A DNA stretch of 64,000 nt from Paenibacillus sp. UNC499MF (GTDB taxonomy: Bacteria > Bacillota > Bacilli > Paenibacillales > NBRC-103111), in assembly GCF_900107975.1 (NCBI RefSeq), contig NZ_FNVF01000017.1, positions 1-64,000 of the forward strand, in the 5' to 3' direction. Numbering within the stretch: position 1 is the first letter of the stretch; every line of letters starts with the position of its first letter. A model generated the notes under the pieces. That model was not told where the DNA came from. It searched no databases and saw only the letters and a list, made by a program, of their open reading frames with translations. Below are positions 34,497-43,531 of this stretch, piece after piece. The translations under genes and the position numbers were made by a program.

Positions 34497-35795
34497 TTAG
34501 CCCATGTGCTTGATGATTTCGTCGCCGAACTCGGAGCACTTGATTTTAGTCGCGCCGTCCATCAGACGTGCGAAGTCGTAAGTAACGGTTTTAGCGTCGA
34601 TTGCGGACTCGATGCCTTTATAGATCAGGTCTGCCGCTTCCTGCCAGCCCAGGTGCTCAAGCATCATAACGCCGGACAGAATTACGGAACCCGGGTTAAC
34701 CACGTCAAGACCGGCATACTTCGGAGCCGTACCGTGAGTGGCTTCGAAAATAGCGTGACCTGTCATGTAGTTAATGTTCGCTCCCGGTGCGATACCGATA
34801 CCGCCTACTTGTGCAGCCAGAGCGTCGGACAGGTAGTCGCCGTTCAGGTTCAGCGTTGCGATAACTTCAAAATCGGTCGGACGAGTCAGGACCTGCTGCA
34901 GGGCGATGTCGGCAATCGCGTCTTTTACGACGATTTTGCCGGCTTCTTCGGCTTCTTTTTGAGCCTGGTTAGCAGCGTCGGTGCCTTTCTCTTCTTTGAT
35001 TCTGTCGTATTCCGTCCATGTGAATACTTTGTCGCCGAACTCTTTCTCGGCAAGGGCATAACCCCAGTTTTTGAAAGCACCTTCGGTGAATTTCATGATG
35101 TTGCCTTTGTGAACGAGGGTAACGCTCTTACGGCCGTGTTTAATTGCATATTCGATAGCCGCACGGATCAGACGCTCGGAACCTTCTTTGGAAACCGGCT
35201 TGATGCCGATACCGGAAGTTTCCGGGAAACGGATTTTGTTCGCGCCCATTTCGTTTTGAAGGAACTCGATTACTTTCTTCACTTCCGGGGAACCTTCTTG
35301 ATACTCGATACCCGCATAGATATCTTCCGTGTTTTCGCGGAAAATAACCATGTCAACGAGCTCAGGGTGTTTTACCGGGGAAGGCACACCGTTGAAGTAG
35401 CGTACAGGACGCAGGCAAGTGTACAGATCCAGTTCTTGACGAAGAGCTACGTTCAGGGAACGGATACCGCCGCCTACCGGTGTAGTCAGAGGTCCTTTGA
35501 TGGCTACGATGTACTCGCGGATAGCTTCGAGCGTATCGTTCGGCAGCCAGCTGTTGTAGGTGTTGAATGCTTTTTCGCCGGCGAATACTTCGTACCATGC
35601 GATTTTCTTCTCGCCTTTGTAGGCTTTCTCTACAGCCGCGTCAAGAACGCGCTGGGAAGCCGCCCAGATATCCGGACCTGTTCCGTCACCTTCGATGAAC
35701 GGGATGATCGGGTTGTTCGGTACGTTCAGCTTACCGTTTTCAATCGTAATCGCTTGTCCTTCGGTAGGCAGTGCATAATTTTCAAATTTCGGCAT
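34497..35795 (-). CDS. icd: NADP-dependent isocitrate dehydrogenase
   Basis: 432 residues, as in Bacillus Icd. [14 protein letters not shown] is at the start; the substrate loop reads VPSPVKHPE, with the serine that binds isocitrate; [13 protein letters not shown] and the [20 protein letters not shown] metal/nucleotide region follow. [11 protein letters not shown] is the NADP-binding motif. Oxidises isocitrate to 2-oxoglutarate. Second gene of the TCA operon, 148 bp after citZ; that gap shows GC-rich inverted repeats (GCGCACCCG..CGGGCGCAC) and no gene. Confidence 0.96.
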   Translation of the reverse strand: MPKFENYALPTEGQAITIENGKLNVPNNPIIPFIEGDGTGPDIWAASQRVLDAAVEKAYKGEKKIAWYEVFAGEKAFNTYNSWLPNDTLEAIREYIVAIKGPLTTPVGGGIRSLNVALRQELDLYTCLRPVRYFNGVPSPVKHPELVDMVIFRENTEDIYAGIEYQEGSPEVKKVIEFLQNEMGANKIRFPETSGIGIKPVSKEGSERLIRAAIEYAIKHGRKSVTLVHKGNIMKFTEGAFKNWGYALAEKEFGDKVFTWTEYDRIKEEKGTDAANQAQKEAEEAGKIVVKDAIADIALQQVLTRPTDFEVIATLNLNGDYLSDALAAQVGGIGIAPGANINYMTGHAIFEATHGTAPKYAGLDVVNPGSVILSGVMMLEHLGWQEAADLIYKGIESAIDAKTVTYDFARLMDGATKIKCSEFGDEIIKHMG

Positions 35796-35943
35796 GTTAA
35801 AATCCTCCTAATCGATTATAAGATCATAGTCGCGCACCCGGTTTAAACGCGGGCGCACGCAAAGAGAAAGCCGGATTGTTCGGGCGGGGGACGGCTCCGC
35901 CGTTACTCCCGTTGCCGCCCGTCTTCATTGCCGGCCTGCTTAA

Positions 35944-37056
35944 TTAACGTTCTTCGATCGGAATGTACTTCTGATTCGTAGGACCTGTGTACTCGGCACG
36001 AGGACGGATCAGACGGTTGTTGTCGTATTGCTCCAAGATATGAGCGGTCCAGCCGGACGCGCGGCTGATGGCGAAAATCGGCGTGAACAGGTCACGAGGG
36101 ATTTTCAGGGAGGTGTAAACGGAAGCCGAGTAGAAGTCAACGTTCGGCTTCAAACCTTTGAGGCTCGTTACCAGCTCGTCGATCTGAATGGACATTTGGT
36201 ACCACTTGCCAAGTCCCGTCGATTCCGTCAGCTGCTGGGACATCTTCTGCAGATGCTTCGCGCGCGGATCGCCGTTCTTGTATACGCGGTGTCCGAAGCC
36301 CATGATCTTCTCTTTGTTCTCAAGCATCTTGTTGATGTAAGGAACGACGTTATCCACTTCGCCGATATCCTCGAGCATCGCCATAACGGCTTCGTTCGCG
36401 CCGCCGTGCAGAGGCCCTTTGAGGGTACCGATTGCGGACGTGATGCCGGAGTAAATATCCGTCAGTGTCGCCACGGTTACGCGTGCCGCGAACGTGGAAG
36501 CGTTGAGCTCATGATCGGCATGAAGCACGAGCGCTTTATCCAAAGCTGTGATAGCGGTTTCATCCGGCTCTTCTCCGGTAAGCATATAGAGGAAGTTCGC
36601 AGCCAGGGACGGGTATCCTTTGGAAGCGAGAGGCTCTTTGCCTTCACGGATGCGGGCGAACGCCGCGATAATCGTCGGAATTTGGGCTTGAAGCTTGATC
36701 GCCTTGCGAACGTTGGATTCGCGGCTCATATCATTAGCTTCTTTATCATACAAAGCAAGAGCGGATACAGCCGTACGGAGCGCTGCCATCGCGTTTGTAT
36801 CGGAAGGATACAATTTAATTTGTTCAAGAACCTGATCCGGAATGGAAGAACTCGCATTTAAATCGCTGCGGAGCTGGTCCAACTCGGCCTGGTTGGGCAA
36901 TTTGCCGAACCAAAGCAGGTAAATGACTTCTTCAAAGGAGGCATTCTCAGCCAAATCATCGATATCTAATCCGCGATAAGTTAACACACCGTCCACGATG
37001 GAACTGATCGACGATGTTGTCGCAACAATACCTTCCAAGCCTTTGGTAGCTGTCAT
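35944..37056 (-). CDS. citZ: Citrate synthase
   Basis: 370 residues, the short type II form usual in Bacillales. Active-site histidines lie in HADHELNAS and GPLHGGANEAVM, with the GFGHRVYKNGDPRA motif and the catalytic Asp in the NVDFYSASVY segment. Condenses acetyl-CoA and oxaloacetate. First gene of the TCA block, with a good sigma-A promoter at 37112-37140. Confidence 0.96.
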   Translation of the reverse strand: MTATKGLEGIVATTSSISSIVDGVLTYRGLDIDDLAENASFEEVIYLLWFGKLPNQAELDQLRSDLNASSSIPDQVLEQIKLYPSDTNAMAALRTAVSALALYDKEANDMSRESNVRKAIKLQAQIPTIIAAFARIREGKEPLASKGYPSLAANFLYMLTGEEPDETAITALDKALVLHADHELNASTFAARVTVATLTDIYSGITSAIGTLKGPLHGGANEAVMAMLEDIGEVDNVVPYINKMLENKEKIMGFGHRVYKNGDPRAKHLQKMSQQLTESTGLGKWYQMSIQIDELVTSLKGLKPNVDFYSASVYTSLKIPRDLFTPIFAISRASGWTAHILEQYDNNRLIRPRAEYTGPTNQKYIPIEER

Positions 37057-37111
37057 GGAAACCTCTCCTTATTTCACTGGATTGACAAAAACTGCGGTAG
37101 CTTTCTTACTA

Positions 37112-37140
37112 ATAATAAAGGATTTTGACCATTATGTGAA
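37112..37140 (-). promoter_or_regulatory. citZ promoter
   Basis: On the minus strand TTCACA (37135-37140), a 17-bp spacer, TATTAT (37112-37117), about 55 bases before the citZ start. An inverted repeat TTAT-N7-ATAA (37162-37176) lies just upstream; it resembles, with arms exchanged, the ATAA-N7-TTAT dyads of CcpC, so its role is uncertain. Confidence 0.6.
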
Positions 37141-37331
37141 ACAAAAGCCCATAAAACTTCATTATCAGTACAATAAATAAACTTTCTTGCACGTTTCGCG
37201 TACATTCGCCGGGTTTGTGGTCTATACTCGGTATTGGTACAATAGGAACCAGAGCAGTAAGCAAAATCGGCCATTCATTCATCATACCATATTTTTCACA
37301 AACTTTCCCGTTTATAGGAGCCCGAACGCAT

Positions 37332-38867
37332 ATGAACAGCAGCCGCTACGCTATTATCGACATCGGATCGAACTCGGTCCGCCTGGTCATTTACGAGGTA
37401 ACGCCCCAGGGCGCCTACCGGATCTTGCATGAAACGAAAGAAACGGCACGCTTGTCCGAGCGCATCGGCGAAGACGGGGCGATGACGCACGAAGGCATCT
37501 TGTCCGTCGTGCCGCTGCTGCGCCGTTTCAAACGGATCTGCGCCGCCTACTCCGTCGATTCGGTGAAAGCCGCCGCGACGGCCGCCATCCGCAACGCCGC
37601 CAACGCCGATGACATCGCGCGGGAGCTTGCGGAGCGTTCCGGCATCGTCATCGACATCCTCTCCGGCGAAGAAGAAGCGCGCCTCGGATTTCAAGGCGTA
37701 GTCAGCACGCTCGACGTCCGGGACGGCTTCATCGTGGACATCGGCGGCGGGAGCACCGAGATTACCCTTTTCCTCGACCGGAAGCGGGTAAAAAGCGTTT
37801 CCTTCCCGTTCGGAGCCGTGACGGCCGCCCGCGAGTACACCACGGGCGGAGTGGTCCGGCCGGAACGGATCGAGGCGCTTAAGGCACTCGTCCGGGATAC
37901 GGTCGACCTTCACCCCTGGATCCGGGAACACGCGGATCTTCCCCTGGTCAGCCTGGGAGGAGCCGGACGGGCGCTGGCGAAGCTCAATCAGAAGCGCGTC
38001 GATTACCCGCTCCCGGTGATGCATAACTACGAGCTGGAGGAAAGCGATCTCCAGAGCTACATGGACCTTCTTCCGTCCCTTCCCGTGGAGAAGCGCAAAA
38101 AGCTCGACGGCCTGTCCAAAGGACGCGCCGATATTATTGTTGCCGGAGTCGTCCTCCTTCACTCCGTATTCCGGCAAACGTCCGCTTCGCGTATTATCGT
38201 GAGCAGCGCGGGGCTTCGCGACGGCCTGTTCTTCGAAACGGCCATGCCCGCCAGACTGCCCGTCACCGATGTGCTCGAATTCAGCGTGGAGAACATGCTG
38301 AAGCTGCATACGCCTCTGCCGCACGACCATCTCCGCCGGGCGGCCGCGCACGCCGCAGCTCTCTATGACGCGCTGGCGGATAACGAGCCCGGGCTGCAGC
38401 CGCGCCACCGCTCGCTTCTTCACGCCGCAGCGCTGCTGCAGCGGATCGGCTACACGGTAAGCAGCTACCAGCACTGGCGTCATACGTTCCATCTCATCAC
38501 GGAATCCCGCATCGACGGGCTGACCCACCGTGAGCTCGTGCTTTGCGCCCTGATCGCCACTTTCAAAAACAAAAACCGGACCCGTCAGCAGGCGCTTCCA
38601 TACGCAAGCGTGCTGAACAGGTCCGATGAAGACATTGCGGCCAAGCTCGGCTCTCTTCTCCGCCTGGCCACCTCCCTGGATTACGGGGAGAACGGAAACA
38701 TCGCCGAACTGGACGTGCGTTCCGCTCCGGGCGAGCTGCATCTGCATCTGCTCTGTAAAGAGCCGGACCCGTCTGAAATCGGAACGATCGAAGAAACCGC
38801 CGAGGAGACCGGTAAATACTGGTCATTTACCGCATATATTCACGCTTCCGCACTTTCCACCGGCTGA
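37332..38867 (+). CDS. ppx: Exopolyphosphatase, Ppx/GppA family with C-terminal HD-like domain
   Basis: 511 residues from the ATG at 37332, 11 bases after AGGAG. The actin-like fold shows AIIDIGSNSVRLVIYEV (phosphate 1), the catalytic Glu region SGEEEARLGFQGV, and IVDIGGGSTEITLF (phosphate 2). From about residue 320 a helical domain follows with an HD-like pattern (HRSLLHAAALLQRIGY). It degrades polyphosphate or pppGpp. It converges with ppk and the two reading frames overlap by 41 bp at their 3' ends. Confidence 0.9.
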   Translation: MNSSRYAIIDIGSNSVRLVIYEVTPQGAYRILHETKETARLSERIGEDGAMTHEGILSVVPLLRRFKRICAAYSVDSVKAAATAAIRNAANADDIARELAERSGIVIDILSGEEEARLGFQGVVSTLDVRDGFIVDIGGGSTEITLFLDRKRVKSVSFPFGAVTAAREYTTGGVVRPERIEALKALVRDTVDLHPWIREHADLPLVSLGGAGRALAKLNQKRVDYPLPVMHNYELEESDLQSYMDLLPSLPVEKRKKLDGLSKGRADIIVAGVVLLHSVFRQTSASRIIVSSAGLRDGLFFETAMPARLPVTDVLEFSVENMLKLHTPLPHDHLRRAAAHAAALYDALADNEPGLQPRHRSLLHAAALLQRIGYTVSSYQHWRHTFHLITESRIDGLTHRELVLCALIATFKNKNRTRQQALPYASVLNRSDEDIAAKLGSLLRLATSLDYGENGNIAELDVRSAPGELHLHLLCKEPDPSEIGTIEETAEETGKYWSFTAYIHASALSTG

Positions 38868-40932
38868 TCGTCATGGCATCGAACTGGCTTCTCACCTTGG
38901 GCCCGTTTTCGGCCGCCCGGATATAAGTTCCCCCGGGCTGCAGAAAGCGGGCTTTTACATTGTCACGGAGACACAATTCAAGCAGATTGATCACACTCTG
39001 CTGCAGCTCCTCGTCCCTGACGGGACACATCAGTTCAATCCGCCGCGTTAAGTTGCGGGTCATCCAGTCGGCGCTCGACAAGTAGACGTCGGGACTTCCC
39101 CCGTTTTCGAACCAGTACAGTCTCGAATGCTCCAGAAAACGGTCGACGATACTGCGTACCGTGATGTTTTCGCTCAGATCGGGCACCCCGGGACGCAGGA
39201 CGCAGACCCCTCTCACGATGAGATCGATCTTTACGCCCGCCTGCGAAGCTTCATACAGCGCGTCCACCACTTCCTGGTTCGAAAGCGAGTTCATCTTGGC
39301 CACGATACGGGCCGGCTTGCCCGCAAGCGCGTGGCGCCCTTCCCGCTCGATAAGCTCGATAAGACGAGTCTTCATGTCCGCGGGAGCGACGATAAACGCC
39401 TGCCAGTCATGAGGCGACGAATAGCCGGTCATTTCGTTGAACAAGGCCGAAGCGTCCTCCCCGATCACCTGGTGGCTTGTGAACAAGCCCACATCCGTGT
39501 ACAGCTTGGCCGTGCTGTCGTTGTAGTTGCCCGTGCCGACATGAACGTATCTGCGGAGGCCATCCTGCTCCTGCCGGACGACCAGCGTGATCTTCGCGTG
39601 GGTTTTGAGGCCGACCAGACCGTACACGACGTGGCACCCCGCCTTTTCCAGCTTTCTGGCCCAGGCGATATTCCGCTCCTCGTCAAACCGGGCTTTAAGC
39701 TCGACGACGACCGTCACCTGCTTGCCCGATTCCGCCGCTCTGGCCAGCGCCCCAATCAGCGGAGAATTGCCGCTTACGCGGTACAAGGTCATTTTGATGG
39801 CAAGCACGTAAGGATCGTCGGACGCCTGCAAAATAAAATCCGCCACCGTATCGAAGCATTCGTACGGATGATAAAGCAGCACATCTCTCTCCCGGATCAC
39901 CTCGAAAAAGTCGTCCGTATGCTCAAACTCTTCCGCGTAAACCTGCTCCAATGCGGGATAGTACAAATGAGCGCGCCCGCCGACCAGCTGAGGAAGCTTG
40001 ATCAGATACGTCAAATCGATCGGGCCGTCGATTTCGAAACAGCCTTCTCCGATTTCAAATTCATCGCGCAGCAGCTCCAGGGCGTAAGGATGGATTCCTT
40101 TCTCCACCTCCAGCCGGACAGGCGCTCCCCATCTGCGCTGCTTAAGCTCTTTCTCGATCTCTTCCAGAAGATCCTCCGCGCCTTCCTCGTTCAAAGTCAG
40201 GTCCGCATTGCGTGTGAGCCGGAACCCGTTGACGGCAATCGGTTTATATCCGCTGAAGAGAGACTCGATATGATGCTTGATCAGCTCTTCCATCCGGATA
40301 AATTCCAGCTTCTTGCTGTTGGTACGCACGGGTACCCGGACAAGCCTGCCCAAATTATGCGGAACTCTCACAATCGCAAAATAGGTGCGTAGATCCGTCG
40401 GCACGCAGCTTTCGAGAACGACGGCCAAATAATTGGACTGCGTATGCACCAGCGGAAAAGGCCGGCTCTGGTCTACGGCCATCGGCGTCAGCACGGGAAA
40501 CACGATTTCGTGAAAATAGGTGTCCATTTCCTTCTGCTGCGTGCTGTTCAGCTCGTCGTAAGAAGGAAAAAAAATCCCTTCACGGGCCAGCTGGCGGGTC
40601 AAATCGCGAAAAGCTTTATACTGGTCGGCCACCATGCGGTTCGCTCTCTTTAACAGGCGCTTGAGCAGACCGGACGGCGTATAGCCGGTAAAATCTTTTT
40701 TATGATAGCCGGCCTTCATCTGATCCAGAATTCCCGCTACCCTTACACTCATAAACTCATCGAGATTACTGGACACGATGGACAAAAACTTGGCTCTTTC
40801 CAGCAGCGGAGCCGTCGGGTCCTGCGCTTCCTCCAGCACGCGGCGGTTAAACTCGATCCAGCTCAAATCACGGTTTACATACTTATAGCAATCATTGCTT
40901 TTAGCGCCTTCCGGCTTGTGATTGTTTTCCAC
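38827..40932 (-). CDS. ppk: Polyphosphate kinase
   Basis: 701 residues, full length. N-terminal YVNRDLSWIEFNRRVLEEA, the head domain, then the two phospholipase-D-like halves with VVELKARFDEERNIAWARKLE and the autophosphorylated histidine in GLKTHAKITLVVR; a second conserved His in DRFLEHSRLYWF. GTG start. Makes polyphosphate from ATP, reversibly. A Pho-box pair about 90 bp upstream suggests induction by phosphate limitation through the PhoPR system encoded 12 kb away. Opposes the exopolyphosphatase encoded convergently. Confidence 0.95.
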   Translation of the reverse strand: MENNHKPEGAKSNDCYKYVNRDLSWIEFNRRVLEEAQDPTAPLLERAKFLSIVSSNLDEFMSVRVAGILDQMKAGYHKKDFTGYTPSGLLKRLLKRANRMVADQYKAFRDLTRQLAREGIFFPSYDELNSTQQKEMDTYFHEIVFPVLTPMAVDQSRPFPLVHTQSNYLAVVLESCVPTDLRTYFAIVRVPHNLGRLVRVPVRTNSKKLEFIRMEELIKHHIESLFSGYKPIAVNGFRLTRNADLTLNEEGAEDLLEEIEKELKQRRWGAPVRLEVEKGIHPYALELLRDEFEIGEGCFEIDGPIDLTYLIKLPQLVGGRAHLYYPALEQVYAEEFEHTDDFFEVIRERDVLLYHPYECFDTVADFILQASDDPYVLAIKMTLYRVSGNSPLIGALARAAESGKQVTVVVELKARFDEERNIAWARKLEKAGCHVVYGLVGLKTHAKITLVVRQEQDGLRRYVHVGTGNYNDSTAKLYTDVGLFTSHQVIGEDASALFNEMTGYSSPHDWQAFIVAPADMKTRLIELIEREGRHALAGKPARIVAKMNSLSNQEVVDALYEASQAGVKIDLIVRGVCVLRPGVPDLSENITVRSIVDRFLEHSRLYWFENGGSPDVYLSSADWMTRNLTRRIELMCPVRDEELQQSVINLLELCLRDNVKARFLQPGGTYIRAAENGPKVRSQFDAMTISRWKVRKREYMR

Positions 40933-41021
40933 GGAACCCCAGCTCCCATTTTTTCTGCGATTTCTATATCTCTATTGTACAAGGGTTATTCAGGGGGCAT
41001 GTTTGCGCTGTATTTTTGCTT

Positions 41022-41038
41022 TGTTAATTTTGTGTAAA
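41022..41038 (-). promoter_or_regulatory. Pho-box pair upstream of ppk
   Basis: On the minus strand TTTACA-CAAAA-TTAACA: two consensus hexamers at 11-bp spacing. A TACAAT that could be a -10 lies closer to the gene. Confidence 0.6.
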
Positions 41039-41244
41039 AGTTTCGCGGAATGTTTTCCCCGTATTAAATCTCCCCGTTTCGGCGGTCAGGCAAGGATTTG
41101 CGCCGACAGCGGCGAAAAGAACGAACTAGAGCCTTTACGGTCTTTTTCCGGCCGAAGAGACGACAAGAAAGGAGCCGCCCTTATGGAACAAGCGCACGGT
41201 ACATCCGCAGCCGCCAGATTCAGCAGAGCCTGATTGCGGGTATT

Positions 41245-41298
41245 GTTTCTCAGAACTTAAGACAGGCACGGCCTATAAACGAGGGAGTTCAGAGAAAC
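41245..41298 (+). promoter_or_regulatory. Long inverted repeat in the ytvI leader
   Basis: GTTTCTCAGAAC (41245-41256) and GTTCAGAGAAAC (41287-41298) pair at 11 of 12 positions around a 30-base loop that has its own small AGGC/GCCT hairpin; a CGGG/CCCG hairpin follows. It reads like a folded RNA leader or a regulator site. No riboswitch class is recognised. It takes up the middle of the 335-bp gap before ytvI. Confidence 0.4.
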
Positions 41299-41374
41299 AC
41301 TAGTCATGCTCCCCGTGATCCGGGATTCAACCCGTGCTGGTGATAACTCATTTCGAGCGAGAAAGAGGAAGCCT

Positions 41375-42508
41375 ATGAGAGTGTTCAATCCGTACCTGCT
41401 GCACAAAATTTTCCGGGGGGCCCTGGTCCTGCTGTTCCTTGTGGCGGGCTGGCTGCTGCTGCGGTACGTATCCCCGCTGATTTATCCCTTCATTATCGGA
41501 TGGCTGCTGGCCTATGTATTGAATCCGATCGTCAACATGCTGCAGCGAAAAGCCAAAATGCCGCGCTGGCTGTCCGCAACGCTGGTTATTCTTCTGCTGA
41601 TCGCCATCACGGTTACGGCCATGACCCTGCTGGTGACCAAAGTAATTGTAGAACTGGGCACGCTGGCCGAAAATTTACAAAGTATGATCAACGGCTGGAA
41701 GGATCAGGCGACCGGATTTTTAAATTCGGCCTGGTTTCAAGGGATTGTGGGGCAGCTTAACGATTTCATGCGCGCCAACAATCTCGACCTCAGCAGCAAC
41801 CTCAGCTCCGTTACGGGAACGGTTGCCGACTTCAGCTCCAACGCTTTGAAATATATCGTCAACTCGCTGATCCATATCATCCAGTCCCTGCCGAACATCG
41901 CCACCGTATCCATCATTGTTCTGATGGCGACCTTCTTTATCAGCAAAGACTGGTACCGTCTCGTAATGCGCTACACCGTGCTGGTGCCGGAAACCGTCCG
42001 CAAAGCGACCCGTCTCATCTCCAGCGATTTGCAGAAGGCGCTGTTCGGCTTTATGCGCGCCCAGCTCATTCTCATTTCCTTGACGACGGTCGCCGTCATT
42101 ATCGGGCTGCTCATCCTGCAAGTGGACTTCGCCATTACCATCGGCCTTCTGATCGGCCTATGCGATCTGATGCCTTATCTCGGCACCGGCGCCGTCCTCG
42201 TTCCGTGGATCATTTACTGCTTTTTCAAAGGCAACCTTTTCCTCGGAATCGGATTGTCCGTCCTGTACGGCCTGATCGTCGTAGTGCGGCAGATTATGGA
42301 GCCCAAAGTGCTCGCCTCAAGCGTGGGGCTGGATCCGCTCGCCGCCTTGATCGCCCTGTTTGTAGGACTCAAGCTGTTCGGCGTCGTAGGACTCATCCTC
42401 GGCCCCGTGCTTATGGTGGTCTTGACGGCGGTGTATAAAGCAAACGTCTTCCACGACATTGCCCGTTACATAAAAAATGGCCCGGCCGCGAACACGGAGG
42501 TTCGCTGA
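41375..42508 (+). CDS. ytvI: AI-2E/YtvI-family sporulation membrane protein
   Basis: 377 residues from the ATG at 41375, behind AAGAGGAAG. Seven or eight membrane helices in the pattern of the AI-2E transporter family: a triplet at the start (ALVLLFLVAGWLLL, YPFIIGWLLAYVLNP, LVILLLIAITVTAMTLL), a long outer loop, and four at the end. The DLMPYLGTGAVLVPW signature is intact. In Bacillus the ytvI gene sits in this same neighbourhood beside citZ and fxsA. The transported substrate is unknown. Confidence 0.88.
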   Translation: MRVFNPYLLHKIFRGALVLLFLVAGWLLLRYVSPLIYPFIIGWLLAYVLNPIVNMLQRKAKMPRWLSATLVILLLIAITVTAMTLLVTKVIVELGTLAENLQSMINGWKDQATGFLNSAWFQGIVGQLNDFMRANNLDLSSNLSSVTGTVADFSSNALKYIVNSLIHIIQSLPNIATVSIIVLMATFFISKDWYRLVMRYTVLVPETVRKATRLISSDLQKALFGFMRAQLILISLTTVAVIIGLLILQVDFAITIGLLIGLCDLMPYLGTGAVLVPWIIYCFFKGNLFLGIGLSVLYGLIVVVRQIMEPKVLASSVGLDPLAALIALFVGLKLFGVVGLILGPVLMVVLTAVYKANVFHDIARYIKNGPAANTEVR

Positions 42509-42520
42509 CCGGGCTTTTCT
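42478..42520 (+). terminator. Terminator overlapping the end of ytvI
   Basis: GCCCGG/CCGGGC and GCGAAC/GTTCGC form a two-part stem (42480-42514) followed by TTTTCTTT. The stem includes the last codons of the gene. Confidence 0.75.
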
Positions 42521-42534
42521 TTGGACCTGCTTAA

Positions 42535-42585
42535 CCGGAAACGGCGGAACCGCACAAGCTGCTGTTTCGCCGTTTCCGTTTTTTA
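42535..42585. terminator. Bidirectional terminator between ytvI and fxsA
   Basis: CGGAAACGGCG and CGCCGTTTCCG (ending 42578) pair, followed by six T on the plus strand. It lies between converging genes. Confidence 0.8.
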
Positions 42586-42587
42586 TT

Positions 42588-42983
42588 TTACCTGCGATTA
42601 ATGAACATAAACCGTCCGTTCCTCATCAGCTTCTGCAGCAGAACCAGAATTCCCATTTTAAACAGGGAACGTGTAAAAGGGACCACCAGCAGCAGACCCG
42701 CCAGATCGGTAAGGAAGCCCGGCACGATCAGCAGCAGGCCGCCGACAAAGACGCAGACGCTGTCCAGCACGGAATCCGTCGGGTTCTGGCCCATAGACAG
42801 CTGATTGCGGGCATAGGGCAGAAAGCGGGACGCTTCCTTTCTCACGATAAGAGCCCCCGCGGCACCCGTCAGCAGAATCAGCCCGAACGTCATCCAGCCT
42901 CCTATCAGATGGGCCATGCCGATGATACAAGCGATCTCAAGGACCGGTACGATAATAAAGACAGCAAGCGCAATACGCAACAC
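42588..42983 (-). CDS. fxsA: FxsA-family membrane protein
   Basis: 131 residues. Three membrane helices: IALAVFIIVPVLEIACII (with the family E in PVLEI), WMTFGLILLTGAAGALIV, and SVCVFVGGLLLIVPGFLTDL. The GGLLLIVPGFLTD segment is the FxsA hallmark. In E. coli the overproduced protein relieves phage exclusion by F plasmid; its normal role is unknown. Same position next to ytvI and pyk as in Bacillus (ytzA). Confidence 0.9.
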   Translation of the reverse strand: MLRIALAVFIIVPVLEIACIIGMAHLIGGWMTFGLILLTGAAGALIVRKEASRFLPYARNQLSMGQNPTDSVLDSVCVFVGGLLLIVPGFLTDLAGLLLVVPFTRSLFKMGILVLLQKLMRNGRFMFINRR

Positions 42984-42986
42984 CGG

Positions 42987-43418
42987 CTATCCCTCCCTTT
43001 GCAGCCATTCATATAATTCAGGCGCTTCCTTATCTATACGTACAGGCCTCCAGGAAGGATTCACCCAGGCGTGCTTCGTAGTACCCGTGACAAGAAGTTC
43101 TTCCCCCCGCCGCACTTCGTACTCAAACTCCAGCTTCACCGTCGTGTAGCTTGTGACGCGGGCCAGAATCGTAATTTCGTCGTCATAACGGGCCGGGCGC
43201 ACATACTTCAGTTCGGCACCGACGACCGGCAGCAGCAGCCCCAGCTCCTCCATCCGCTTGTACGGAAAACCTCTGTCCCGGATATATTCCGTGCGTGCGA
43301 TTTCCAGCCAGGTCAAATAATTGGCATGGTATACGACTCCCATCTGGTCGGTTTCCTGATACCTGACCCGGATGCCGTACGGAAACCATTCGCGCTCCTT
43401 CGTAACTTCGTTCGGCAA
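42987..43418 (-). CDS. Acyl-CoA thioesterase, YbgC/4HBT hotdog family
   Basis: About 143 residues from a TTG at 43418 that follows GGAGGAAGG; the ATG-like starts upstream lack such a site. The 4HBT signature is clear: RVRYQETDQMGVVYHANYLTW with the catalytic Asp, followed by EIARTEYIRDRG. Hydrolyses short acyl-CoA thioesters. Three bases separate it from fxsA, and it follows the pyk terminator, so pyk and this gene are separate units. Confidence 0.88.
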   Translation of the reverse strand: MPNEVTKEREWFPYGIRVRYQETDQMGVVYHANYLTWLEIARTEYIRDRGFPYKRMEELGLLLPVVGAELKYVRPARYDDEITILARVTSYTTVKLEFEYEVRRGEELLVTGTTKHAWVNPSWRPVRIDKEAPELYEWLQREG

Positions 43419-43483
43419 GGTCCTTCCTCCTGTCTTTTGGTTGTCCCGTTGTTGAGACTTTTTGTCCCCGGGTTTGAAAAAAA

Positions 43484-43513
43484 GAGTGAACCCGCTGTCA
43501 GGCGGACTCACTC
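43484..43513 (-). terminator. Terminator of the accD-accA-pyk operon
   Basis: GAGTGA plus CCCGC pairs with GCGG plus TCACTC around TGTCAG; seven T follow on the minus strand. Confidence 0.8.
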
Positions 43514-43531
43514 CTTACTTATCCGAGTCGG

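Noticed and set aside
37162-37176. CcpC/CitR-type operator before citZ
   Set aside because: The arms are TTAT-N7-ATAA, the reverse of the known ATAA-N7-TTAT arrangement; noted only inside the promoter entry.
41183-41233. 16-codon ORF behind GAAAGGAG upstream of ytvI
   Set aside because: Very short, no domain-like or hydrophobic pattern; the ribosome site alone is not enough.
41311-41345. tRNA-like TTCAACC element before ytvI
   Set aside because: The stem is CGGG-ATTCAA-CCCG with no acceptor, D or anticodon arm around it.
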